Assembly (NCBI GenBank): GCA_041740375.1
Contig: JBGSMB010000033.1
Coordinates: 1-41,387, forward strand
DNA: 41,387 bases
Origin: JBGSMB01 sp041740375
GTDB taxonomy: Bacteria > Patescibacteriota > Saccharimonadia > Saccharimonadales > JAGQMS01
Direction: 5' to 3'
Made by a program: the position numbers and the translations under genes. The notes under the pieces are model-generated. The model was not told the DNA's origin, searched no databases, and saw nothing but the letters and a program-made list of their open reading frames with translations. Of the stretch, positions 33,226 to 40,458 are shown piece after piece. Numbering within the stretch: the stretch's first letter is position 1; the number at the start of each line of letters is the position of its first letter.

Positions 33226-33335
33226 AACTCATCCTCCGTAGTATCATCAAGCAGTTTCTGGATTTCTTCCACATCATCACAGTTTTGAAAATCCTCATCT
33301 GTAAAAGTTCCATTATCGTACTGTCTCCCCAGCCA
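33213..33335 (-). pseudogene. Start-less acidic ORF; 3' half of an att-split gene
   Basis: This frame encodes 40 acidic residues from WLGRQYDNGTFTDEDF to the stop, and overlaps the HKD gene start by 13 bp. No ATG, GTG or TTG suits as a start near its beginning, and an in-frame stop lies upstream at about 33351-33353. The first three codons (Trp-Leu-Gly) lie in the right copy of the 11-bp repeat. They are in the same frame as codons 26-28 of the 44-aa ORF at the left end. Joining the ends gives a 65-aa protein with start and ribosome site. It is best read as the 3' part of a gene that spans attP. Confidence 0.6.
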
Positions 33336-33336
33336 A
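33326..33336. repeat. Candidate attR core (11-bp direct repeat)
   Basis: TCCCCAGCCAA is identical and in the same orientation as 131-141. It lies between the HKD-gene unit and the AbiH-like gene. The distance between copies makes the element 33,195 bp long. Confidence 0.55.
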
Positions 33337-33357
33337 GTTTTATCAGAGGATTAGTAT

Positions 33358-34344
33358 ATGGCTAACAACGTAACATTTATAGTTGGTAACGGTCTTGACT
33401 TGTCTTTAAGGCTTAATACTTCATACCGAAACTTTTACGAGTATGTTAAGAAAAATAAGTTACACGAAGCAAATAGTATATATAGGGCTATTGAGAAGGA
33501 AGACCCGGAACACTGGGCGGACTTTGAATTAGGCTTAGGTAGATTTACAAATAAAATCGAAGACGTAACTGAAAAAGAGCGAGCACTATGGTCTCAAACT
33601 TTAAATGATGAACTAGATGAGATTAAAAAGGATTTGAAACGCTATATCAGAGAACAAAATATTCTCGCTGACGATAGTATTCCTAACATTATATTCGAAC
33701 GAGAATCGTTTTACCAAGGCTTAGAGATTGGACAGGTTGCAAACACTACTCGTGCAATAAATTTCCCCGATCAAACAAATATGCGATTTATTACACTTAA
33801 TTACACAAATGTACTAGAGAAGTTATTCCCTAATATTGGTCGTGCGGTAGCTGGTCGAAATTATGTTATTAGTGATCGGATACATCATGTTCATGGCTCT
33901 ATAGATACCAAAATTTCACTTGGAGTAAATGACGACTCTCAGATAAGTAGTTATATAGATGCTGATGAAAAAAAATACCTTATAAAACCTGAGCTTATCC
34001 GTCAAATGAACGACGGCAGGCTTGAAACTCTGGAAAGATACATTGATCTTTGCGATGTTTTAGTGCTATTTGGAGTATCACTAGGTGCTACAGATAAGTA
34101 TATTTGGATTAAAGCAGCGCAGTGGTTAAATAGTGGACACAATAGGCTACTTATTATTCATCATTTTGAAAAGGGACTAGACGTTAGTGAACTTACTGAA
34201 CGAGAGGCATTGCAGTTAGAGGACCGCGTGAAGAATAAGTTTTTAAATTACTCAAATTTTAGTGAAGAGGTAGTAGATACACTGAAGACAAAAATCTATG
34301 TTATCGCAAATACAAAGGAATTATTTTCGATTAAAACTAAGTAA
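33358..34344 (+). CDS. AbiH-like abortive infection protein
   Basis: This 328-aa protein matches the AbiH family: the N-terminal VGNGLDLSLRLNTSYRNFYEYV motif (GNG.D), FITLNYTNVLEKLF in the middle, then HHVHGSID, LGVNDDSQI and LFGVSLGATDKYIW. AbiH proteins protect against phages by abortive infection; the fold is related to Sir2-like NAD-binding domains. An AGAGGA site lies 7 nt before the ATG. It sits 22 bp outside the right att repeat, so it belongs to the chromosome or to a neighbouring island. Confidence 0.83.
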   Translation: MANNVTFIVGNGLDLSLRLNTSYRNFYEYVKKNKLHEANSIYRAIEKEDPEHWADFELGLGRFTNKIEDVTEKERALWSQTLNDELDEIKKDLKRYIREQNILADDSIPNIIFERESFYQGLEIGQVANTTRAINFPDQTNMRFITLNYTNVLEKLFPNIGRAVAGRNYVISDRIHHVHGSIDTKISLGVNDDSQISSYIDADEKKYLIKPELIRQMNDGRLETLERYIDLCDVLVLFGVSLGATDKYIWIKAAQWLNSGHNRLLIIHHFEKGLDVSELTEREALQLEDRVKNKFLNYSNFSEEVVDTLKTKIYVIANTKELFSIKTK

Positions 34345-34444
34345 AAAGACCGGTCTTGAATAGCTATAGCATCAAAGCTAGAGTCCATGTGGTTGATAAA
34401 ATATATTGTAATCCAAATGGCATCATTAAAGAGTAAGCGATATG

Positions 34445-34453
34445 TGCTACAAT
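34445..34453 (+). promoter_or_regulatory. Extended -10 promoter, leaderless type
   Basis: TGCTACAAT ends 8 nt before the ATG at 34462 and supports that start over the upstream ATG at 34387. Confidence 0.5.
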
Positions 34454-34461
34454 TTTTTTCA

Positions 34462-34950
34462 ATGAGTAGCAATCTTGAATTTACCCGGGCCCTTGTCAAG
34501 GGCAGGATTGCCGAAACTATTTTCTCGCAGATGTTTCGACAAAACGGAAACTACACTGTGATGGAATTTGGTTACGAGAAGGTTATCCCGCAGTTAACTG
34601 GTCGTTTATATGACCATAACGACATAGTGATCGAAACGCTTCGAGTAGCCCCTGACTTCGCGGTAATAAAACAGGACTCCGGTCATGTTCGTCTGATAGA
34701 AGTGAAATATCGCAAGAAACTTAACAAAGACGATACTCTTAAATGCGCGAAAAAGATGCACGTGTCGTGGAACCCCTCCTGCTTATTTATAGCTACTCTC
34801 GATGGCTTTTACTTTGATGAAATAACCACAATTATAGAAAACGGTGGCGATATGCCGCCTCTTGAAGAGATATCAAGCGAACTGCAAGAAAAATATTTGC
34901 AAATACTTATAGACTTCGAAAGTGGCGAAAGCACCGAAAACGTACAGTAG
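34462..34950 (+). CDS. Putative PD-(D/E)XK nuclease-like protein
   Basis: From the preferred ATG at 34462 this is a 162-aa protein. The segment APDFAVIK followed about 15 residues later by LIEVKYRKK has the D...ExK layout of the PD-(D/E)XK nuclease core, and a helix with a conserved-looking Glu (RIAETIFSQMF) precedes it. It might be a restriction-like, repair or Holliday-junction-related nuclease. It directly follows the AbiH-like gene on the same strand but has its own promoter. Without a database match this stays tentative. Confidence 0.6.
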   Translation: MSSNLEFTRALVKGRIAETIFSQMFRQNGNYTVMEFGYEKVIPQLTGRLYDHNDIVIETLRVAPDFAVIKQDSGHVRLIEVKYRKKLNKDDTLKCAKKMHVSWNPSCLFIATLDGFYFDEITTIIENGGDMPPLEEISSELQEKYLQILIDFESGESTENVQ

Positions 34951-34977
34951 CTTTTACTGAATAAACTAAGTTAGTTC

Positions 34978-34994
34978 TTTAGGCATAGCCTAAA
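34978..34994. terminator. Short hairpin between convergent genes
   Basis: TTTAGGC and GCCTAAA form a perfect 7-bp stem around ATA. It lies between the convergent nuclease-like and DM13 genes, where a terminator for either strand is expected, but there is no long T run. Confidence 0.35.
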
Positions 34995-35026
34995 CATCCA
35001 GAAGCCGGGTACTTTGATTAAAATAT

Positions 35027-35539
35027 TCAATTTAGTTCTGCGGTTGCAAAAGTTATCGTAAATGCCCTGCACCAGATGACGACTGTCTTGTAGTCACCAA
35101 AGTTACTCGGTAAATTATAAGCTTGTTCTCCACTAATGCTTTTAAGCTTGCCGAGAGAAGCAAATTCACCAAGTGGCTCATCTGATGAATTTGGTGACAA
35201 ATATACCAATAGATCGGGACCATTAGTTACCTTAAAGTTGTCGCCAAATACCAATATTGGGCCCTCTTCGGTGTTTACGACTGATACATCTCCACTACCT
35301 GAGTGCACTGCATCACCATCTTTAAATTGTCCTTTTAGCATTGTGGCCGGGTTGATTGTGTCGCTATCAGACATAGCGGGGATAGAAATATTTGTTTGTT
35401 GTGCTACTTCTACGCTAGGCTCAGCGTTGATATTTTTATATGCGTAAAGTGCGATCCCGCTGATTACCACCAAAACAGATAAACCGATGGCTATCAGTAC
35501 GGTCTTTTTTGTGAAATCAGTTTTTTTATTTTTGATCAC
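35027..35539 (-). CDS. Membrane-anchored DM13 domain protein
   Basis: From the preferred GTG at 35539 this is a 170-aa protein with an N-terminal membrane anchor (VLIAIGLSVLVVISGIALYAY) and an extracytoplasmic DM13 domain. The domain signature is GQFKDGDAVHSGSGDV, FGDNFKVTNGPDLLVYLS and, near the C-terminus, VVIWCRAFTITFATAEL with its conserved Cys. DM13 is thought to take part in extracellular redox or electron transfer. The GTG lies 8 nt after an extended -10 (TGATACAAT). An ATG upstream overlaps that promoter and is therefore rejected. It is divergent from the HTH gene. Confidence 0.85.
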   Translation of the reverse strand: MIKNKKTDFTKKTVLIAIGLSVLVVISGIALYAYKNINAEPSVEVAQQTNISIPAMSDSDTINPATMLKGQFKDGDAVHSGSGDVSVVNTEEGPILVFGDNFKVTNGPDLLVYLSPNSSDEPLGEFASLGKLKSISGEQAYNLPSNFGDYKTVVIWCRAFTITFATAELN

Positions 35540-35547
35540 TAAAAAAA

Positions 35548-35556
35548 ATTGTATCA
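35548..35556 (-). promoter_or_regulatory. Extended -10 promoter of the DM13 gene
   Basis: On the minus strand TGATACAAT ends 8 nt before the GTG start, matching the spacing at 34445-34462. Confidence 0.5.
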
Positions 35557-35627
35557 TGCACCGATTCATGCAACAATATGTAAGGTTAACTAGACATATT
35601 ATGTTTATAAGAGATAAAGAGCACACG

Positions 35628-35825
35628 GTGGTAAATACGGTACGCGAAGCACGTACTGCTCTTAAGATTACCCAAGACGAGTTGGCCGATAAGGTGCAGG
35701 CGACCAGACAGACAATAATTGCAATAGAAAAAGGTAACTATGTGCCGAGTGTACTGCTTGCGCTTAGAATTGCCGCTATACTAGGAAAGAAGGTGGAGGA
35801 GATCTTTCAATATGAAAAAATATAA
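35628..35825 (+). CDS. YozG-like XRE regulator
   Basis: This is a 65-aa HTH protein (from the GTG at 35628; an ATG at 35601 would add nine residues). It has the pattern of small transcription factors of the YozG/YgzD type: TVREARTALKITQDELADKV, RQTIIAIEKGNYVPS, then the C-terminal VEEIFQYEKI. Such regulators usually sit next to, and control, a small membrane protein, as here. It overlaps the next gene by 14 bp. Confidence 0.83.
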   Translation: MVNTVREARTALKITQDELADKVQATRQTIIAIEKGNYVPSVLLALRIAAILGKKVEEIFQYEKI

Positions 35826-36177
35826 ACAGATACTAGATATCGTTCTACTTATTGGTCTAGCGGCCATCGCTTTATTATCCGTAGCTCCTGATACCTTCGT
35901 AATGCCTTCTAGCTTACAAATGTTAGTACTTGCAGCCGTGCTTGGACTTATATCAACATTCTTGGTTTTATTTTGGCGCGAACAGCCAGACGATGAGCGC
36001 GAAATGCACAACCAAGCTCTCGCGAGTCGTTCGGCTTATACTGTCGGTTCACTTGTTCTTATTGCAGCACTTATAATTCAAAGCATCAATCATAGCCTCG
36101 ACCCTGCGGTGCCTATAGCGCTACTAGCAATGATAGCTACAAAGGTTATCGTTCAACGCATCAAAGACGGTGAATAG
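35812..36177 (+). CDS. Small polytopic membrane protein
   Basis: This 121-aa protein has four predicted membrane spans with a short polar loop (WREQPDDEREMHNQALASR) between the second and third. The DERE...ASR loop is typical of the small membrane proteins (DUF2178-like) that accompany YozG-like regulators. The pair may form a two-gene regulatory or stress module. The function is unknown. Confidence 0.72.
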   Translation: MKKYKQILDIVLLIGLAAIALLSVAPDTFVMPSSLQMLVLAAVLGLISTFLVLFWREQPDDEREMHNQALASRSAYTVGSLVLIAALIIQSINHSLDPAVPIALLAMIATKVIVQRIKDGE

Positions 36178-36193
36178 TAAATGTTAAGTCAAC

Positions 36194-36223
36194 TTGACAT
36201 TATTTACATACCCCAACTATACT
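36194..36223 (+). promoter_or_regulatory. Sigma70-type promoter of the thiol-redox operon
   Basis: TTGACA (36194-36199) and TATACT (36218-36223) are separated by 18 bp, the best full promoter in the window. It precedes the thioredoxin-DipZ-glutaredoxin genes. Confidence 0.7.
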
Positions 36224-36250
36224 ATTTTGTATAAATAAGTGAGGGAAATG

Positions 36251-36799
36251 ATGAACAAAAAAGGAATAGTAATCGTAAGTATCGTCGTAGGACTATTCTT
36301 GGTCGGAGGTGGCGTATTGGCATACACCAACAATCAGAATGACAAAAAAGAGCAAAAACAGATGGCAATGGAGAAGAAAACAGAAGATGAGGCCATGATG
36401 AAAAAAGAAGAAGCAGCAGCCATGGAGAAAGAAAAGATGGCAAAAGAGGGCGAAGTAATGGTCAAGGATGAAGCTATGAGCAAAGAAGGTTCATATATAA
36501 CCCTTGCGGATTACAATGCGGACCAGAGTAAATATGCTGATTCAAAGAAAGTTTACTTTTTCCATGCGAGTTGGTGTCCAATTTGCCAAGGTATCGACAA
36601 AGAGATCAAAGCTGACATGTCCAAGATTCCAGCCGGAGTAACATTTATCAAAACAGATTTTGATAATTCTACTGATCTTCGTCAGAAGTATGGCGTCACT
36701 ACTCAATACACATTTGTTGAGGTTGACAGTGATGGCACCGAAATAAATCAGTGGTCAGCGACTTCACTTCAAAAAGCCGTTGATGGCATAGATTCGTAG
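36251..36799 (+). CDS. Membrane-anchored thioredoxin-like protein
   Basis: This protein of about 182 residues starts at an ATG (36251) after a GAGGG site; GTG 36239 and ATG 36248 are alternatives. One N-terminal membrane span is followed by a long linker rich in Lys, Glu and Met (about residues 28-80), then a thioredoxin domain with the active site WCPIC (near residue 110) and the YGVTTQYTFVEVD region, which lacks the usual cis-Pro. It should reduce or oxidise thiols outside the membrane. The Met/Lys/Glu linker is low complexity and could bind copper, but this is only a guess. It is followed after 9 bp by dipZ. Confidence 0.85.
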   Translation: MNKKGIVIVSIVVGLFLVGGGVLAYTNNQNDKKEQKQMAMEKKTEDEAMMKKEEAAAMEKEKMAKEGEVMVKDEAMSKEGSYITLADYNADQSKYADSKKVYFFHASWCPICQGIDKEIKADMSKIPAGVTFIKTDFDNSTDLRQKYGVTTQYTFVEVDSDGTEINQWSATSLQKAVDGIDS

Positions 36800-36808
36800 G
36801 TCTACGAT

Positions 36809-38530
36809 ATGCTGGTAACGGCGCTACTTTCATACGTTGCTGGGCTACTGACAGTATTAGCCCCGTGCGTGCTTCCTCTTCTACCAATTATCCTTGGAGG
36901 AAGTCTTGCTGGAGAGAAAAAAGACAAATGGCGACCATATATAATCACGGCTAGCTTAGTCGTATCGTTAATACTGTTTACTCTACTGCTCAAAGCTTCG
37001 ACCGTATTTATCGGTATAGATCCTAGGGTATGGACTATCGGCGCAGGAATTCTGGTAATCACCCTAGGTTTCTTTATGCTCTTTCCAGACTTGTGGGCGC
37101 AAATTATTGGAAAGTTGGGGATAGAGCACAGATCGCAGGGCTTGCTCGGGAAAGCATACAAGCAGGAAAATAGCGTACTGTCGGCAATTTTAATAGGCGC
37201 CGCACTTGGACCAATTTTCAGTAGTTGTAGTCCTACATACGCGTGGGTTATAGCTACGGTACTGCCTTCTAGCACCTTGCTCGGAATGTTTTATCTAACT
37301 TTCTATGTCCTGGGTGTAGCTACGGCGCTGTTGGCTATCGCTCTGCTTGGACGTAGATTACTCGAGCGAATAAAGTGGGCGAGCGACCCGAAAGGCTGGT
37401 TTCAGCGAGGTATTGCCATCCTATTCATAATTGTTGGAATCTTTGTTGCAACAGGATGGGATAAAAACGTTCAGACCTACTTGGTAGAAAAAGACTTTTT
37501 AAATATTAAGTCGCTGGAAGAAAAATTAGTCCCCGAAAATGATAGTTCTTCAAAAACAAACAGCAATAGTTCGATCAATAAGGAAATGTTCAACGTTACA
37601 GCCTATGATGCGCCTGAGCTTAAGAACATCGCAGCATGGATCAATAGTGACCCACAAACAATTGCTAGCCTAAAAGGTAAAGTGGTACTACTAGATTTTT
37701 GGACCTATTCTTGTATCAATTGCGTACGCACACAGCCATACTTGAACGCTTGGTATGAAAAATACAAAGACGATGGCCTAGTGATACTTGGTATTCATGC
37801 GCCGGAGTTTGCGTTTGAGAAAGTCACTGAAAATGTTCAAGGAGCGGTAGAGGACGCGGGCATAAAGTATCCAGTTGCTCTGGACAACGATTTTGCTACC
37901 TGGAATAATTACGAAAACCGATTTTGGCCAGCAAAATACTTAATCGATAAAGACGGCCAGGTTAGATATACGCACTTTGGCGAAGGTGATTATGCCGAAA
38001 CAGAAGAAACAATTCAGGCGCTGCTAAAAGAATCGGGTCAGGTAGTTACGGACAATATTGAAAATACTTTTAGCTCAGGTTTAGCGGTACGAGGACAAAC
38101 TCCAGAAACATATTTAGGCTATGAACGTGCGGAGCGCTTTGCGAATGCCGATCAGTTTGTAGCAAATCAACCAGTGAACTTTACGCTTAAGAGTGAACTT
38201 GACGCAAACGAATGGTCGTTAGGTGGACAATGGCAGATCAACAACGAGTCCAGCCAAAGTCTTTCTGATGCTTCAAAGCTCAGAATAAACTTTTCAGCTA
38301 AGGAGGTCTTCCTCGTGATGAGTGGCCCACCCGGTGCGACCGTCCTCGCGTCAGTCGACGGTATCGATACACCGGGTGGAATTGATGTAAACGCTCAAGG
38401 TCAAGTAATAATTGATAAAGCAAGGTTGTATAAGATCGTAAATGCTGACAAATATCTGACGAATAAGCAACTAACACTAACAATACCTGCGGGCGTTACG
38501 GTTAATGCGTTCACGTTTGGCGGCCAGTAA
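36809..38530 (+). CDS. dipZ: DipZ-like protein (CcdA membrane domain plus TlpA thioredoxin domain)
   Basis: This 573-aa protein has an N-terminal CcdA/DsbD membrane domain of about six spans, with its conserved Cys in LAPCVLPLLPI and a second in SSCSPTYAW. A linker follows, then a TlpA-like thioredoxin domain with CINC (FWTYSCINCVRTQPYL) and a C-terminal beta domain (about residues 440-573). It passes electrons from the cytoplasm to extracytoplasmic thioredoxins. With the upstream membrane thioredoxin and the downstream glutaredoxin it forms a redox relay. Confidence 0.9.
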   Translation: MLVTALLSYVAGLLTVLAPCVLPLLPIILGGSLAGEKKDKWRPYIITASLVVSLILFTLLLKASTVFIGIDPRVWTIGAGILVITLGFFMLFPDLWAQIIGKLGIEHRSQGLLGKAYKQENSVLSAILIGAALGPIFSSCSPTYAWVIATVLPSSTLLGMFYLTFYVLGVATALLAIALLGRRLLERIKWASDPKGWFQRGIAILFIIVGIFVATGWDKNVQTYLVEKDFLNIKSLEEKLVPENDSSSKTNSNSSINKEMFNVTAYDAPELKNIAAWINSDPQTIASLKGKVVLLDFWTYSCINCVRTQPYLNAWYEKYKDDGLVILGIHAPEFAFEKVTENVQGAVEDAGIKYPVALDNDFATWNNYENRFWPAKYLIDKDGQVRYTHFGEGDYAETEETIQALLKESGQVVTDNIENTFSSGLAVRGQTPETYLGYERAERFANADQFVANQPVNFTLKSELDANEWSLGGQWQINNESSQSLSDASKLRINFSAKEVFLVMSGPPGATVLASVDGIDTPGGIDVNAQGQVIIDKARLYKIVNADKYLTNKQLTLTIPAGVTVNAFTFGGQ

Positions 38531-38546
38531 AAATAATGGAGGTTTT

Positions 38547-38795
38547 ATGGATATAACGATTTACTCAACATCAACTTGTAGTTTTTGTCATGCACTGGCA
38601 AGCTGGCTTGACTCGAAAAACATTCCTTTCACAAAAGTAATTACGGATGAAGATGACGCTGGCATGATGGAGTTTATGAAGGTTAATGATGGCATGATTG
38701 GCGTACCTTTTACTTTGATTAAAGACCCTGAAGGTAACGTAACGAAAATTAGCGGCTTTGATCAGGGTAAGTTCAAGCAAGTACTGGGAATATAG
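38547..38795 (+). CDS. Glutaredoxin-like protein
   Basis: This 82-aa cytoplasmic protein has the glutaredoxin fold: IYSTSTCSFCHAL with the CxxC site near residues 11-14, then the IGVPFTLI cis-proline strand and a C-terminal helix. The ATG at 38547 is chosen because of a GGAGG site 5 nt upstream; the longer reading from 38505 overlaps dipZ. It would feed electrons to the membrane relay or reduce cytoplasmic thiols. Confidence 0.88.
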   Translation: MDITIYSTSTCSFCHALASWLDSKNIPFTKVITDEDDAGMMEFMKVNDGMIGVPFTLIKDPEGNVTKISGFDQGKFKQVLGI

Positions 38796-38894
38796 TTATT
38801 CAAATCAATCGTCACGGGTTTAGGCTAGCTTTTGGTTTAAGCGGTATATGGACATTACCAAGATACACTAGCTCAACGGCTTCTAAATGCCTTT

Positions 38895-38903
38895 TGCTAT
38901 AAT
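38895..38903 (+). promoter_or_regulatory. Extended -10 promoter of the cysteine-repeat gene
   Basis: TGCTATAAT is a perfect extended -10, 11 nt before the preferred GTG at 38915. A TTG at 38903 overlaps the box and cannot be the start. Confidence 0.5.
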
Positions 38904-38914
38904 TGTCGATAGAA

Positions 38915-40021
38915 GTGAACAGTAAAAAAACTAATCAGAGTACAAACTCTTTTCTGCTGAAATATTGGTGGCTGGCACCTGCGTTAATTATTTTATTTGC
39001 TGTTGCGGCTTCGTTTTTTATCTTCTCATCAAACACTCTGGAAAACTCGAATGATCCAAAAAACGCGAAGTTGCAGGCCTGTTTAGAAACGGATCAAGAA
39101 AGTAATATCGATTGCTGGTACAAGAGGTATCAGCTTTTAGTGTCTCAAAAAGATACAACAAAAGAAGTATTTGAAGATGTAAAAAAGGCATACGAAGTCT
39201 CGCCCTACGTAAAGTCTAACTGCCATCAGATCGCTCATATCATTGGTAGATCAGCGGGCGACAAATATGGATCAGTTTCTGAAGCGTATAAGCAGGGAGA
39301 TAATTTTTGTTGGTCCGGTTACTATCACGGAGTGATGGAAGCCATCTCAGCCAAAGTAGGCAAGGATGCAATTCTGTCACAGCTAAACGATATATGTGCT
39401 GAATTAAACCAATCGGAACAGTACAGTTTCTTGCACTATAACTGTGTGCATGGTCTTGGGCACGGCATTCTCCAGCTAAAAAATGGTGAATTGTTTGAAG
39501 CCCTAATAGTGTGCGACGACCTAGAAGGTACGTGGCAACAAGAATCCTGCCAAGGTGGAGTATTCATGGAAAACGTGATGAACAAGATCAACCCAGGACA
39601 CACCACAAAATATTTAAAAAATGACGAGCCGCTATATCCATGTACCGCAGTAGAAGACCGCTACAAACAGCAATGTTACTTAATGCAAACATCGCAAGCA
39701 CTTTTGGTAGTTAATCAAGATTATGCAAAAGTTTTTGATCTGTGCTCAAAAGTAGAACAACCATATAACAATATATGCTTTCAGAGTCTTGGTAGGGATG
39801 CATCTGGTAGCACAAGTAGCTCGGTAGAAGGCACCACTGCGCTGTGTAATTTGGGGTCTACTATTGAAGCGAGAAAGAATTGCTATATTGGTGCGGTGAA
39901 GGATTTCATTTCTTATTTTAGCGACATCAAGGAAGCGAACAGATTATGTTCTATGGTACGAGAAGTAGAAATACAAAATACCTGCAAAGAAACAGCAGAA
40001 ATTTACTACAGGAGTTTTTAG
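38915..40021 (+). CDS. Membrane-anchored protein with repeated cysteine pairs
   Basis: I do not know a named family for this 368-aa protein. It has one N-terminal membrane span (WWLAPALIILFAVAASFFIF), then an extracytoplasmic, helix-rich region. The first half carries His/Cys motifs: CHQIAHIIGRSAG, CWSGYYHGVMEA and CVHGLGHG. The second half has five cysteine pairs spaced C-x10-11-C (starting at CDDLEG, CTAVED, CSKVEQ, CNLGST, CSMVRE), suggesting helical-hairpin repeats held by disulfides. Its place after the thiol-redox genes and before a cytochrome b5-like gene fits a disulfide-rich or metal/heme-binding surface protein. The start choice (GTG 38915) is based on the promoter. Confidence 0.75.
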   Translation: MNSKKTNQSTNSFLLKYWWLAPALIILFAVAASFFIFSSNTLENSNDPKNAKLQACLETDQESNIDCWYKRYQLLVSQKDTTKEVFEDVKKAYEVSPYVKSNCHQIAHIIGRSAGDKYGSVSEAYKQGDNFCWSGYYHGVMEAISAKVGKDAILSQLNDICAELNQSEQYSFLHYNCVHGLGHGILQLKNGELFEALIVCDDLEGTWQQESCQGGVFMENVMNKINPGHTTKYLKNDEPLYPCTAVEDRYKQQCYLMQTSQALLVVNQDYAKVFDLCSKVEQPYNNICFQSLGRDASGSTSSSVEGTTALCNLGSTIEARKNCYIGAVKDFISYFSDIKEANRLCSMVREVEIQNTCKETAEIYYRSF

Positions 40022-40027
40022 CTCAAT

Positions 40028-40384
40028 ATGAAGAAGAAACAAATTATCATTACACTTGCGAGTTTGTTTATCGGGATAGGATTGATCTCTGTCTCTTACT
40101 TCCTAGCAAATAATAAAAGTGAACCTGCGCAATCTCAGACAAAAATCATAATTTCACCACAAGAGTTAGCAGAATCTGACGGCAAGAATGGTAATAAATG
40201 CTATGTTGCCATTGAAGGTACAGTTTACGAGATTAAACAAGGCAGCAAATGGAAAGACGGCCAACACGAACCGTCAAACGGCCTCGCATATTGTGGAGAA
40301 AATATGACTGATGTAATCAAGCAGTCTCCTCACGGTAAATCGATACTTTCGCTACTACAAGAAGTAGGTACCATTCAAAATTAA
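40028..40384 (+). CDS. Membrane-anchored cytochrome b5-like domain protein
   Basis: This 118-aa protein has an N-terminal anchor (IIITLASLFIGIGLISVSYFLA) and a small cytochrome b5-like heme/steroid-binding domain: ISPQELAESDGKNGNKCYVAIEGTVYEI, then WKDGQHEPSNG and IKQSPHGKSIL. The two candidate His ligands (in GQHEP and SPHGK) are present, and two Cys could form a disulfide. It starts 6 bp after the cysteine-repeat gene and is likely co-transcribed. An electron-transfer role at the cell surface is probable. Confidence 0.82.
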   Translation: MKKKQIIITLASLFIGIGLISVSYFLANNKSEPAQSQTKIIISPQELAESDGKNGNKCYVAIEGTVYEIKQGSKWKDGQHEPSNGLAYCGENMTDVIKQSPHGKSILSLLQEVGTIQN

Positions 40385-40439
40385 AGGTATATATTGCCCG
40401 TCGAACAATAACTCACATATTTGTAATATACTTAAAAAT

Positions 40440-40458
40440 ATTAGATAATTAATCTAAT
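40440..40458. promoter_or_regulatory. Inverted repeat over the start of the last gene
   Basis: ATTAGAT (40440-40446) and ATCTAAT (40452-40458) form a perfect 7-bp inverted repeat around AATTA. The second arm includes the first two bases of the ATG at 40457. It may be an operator or block translation. Confidence 0.45.
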
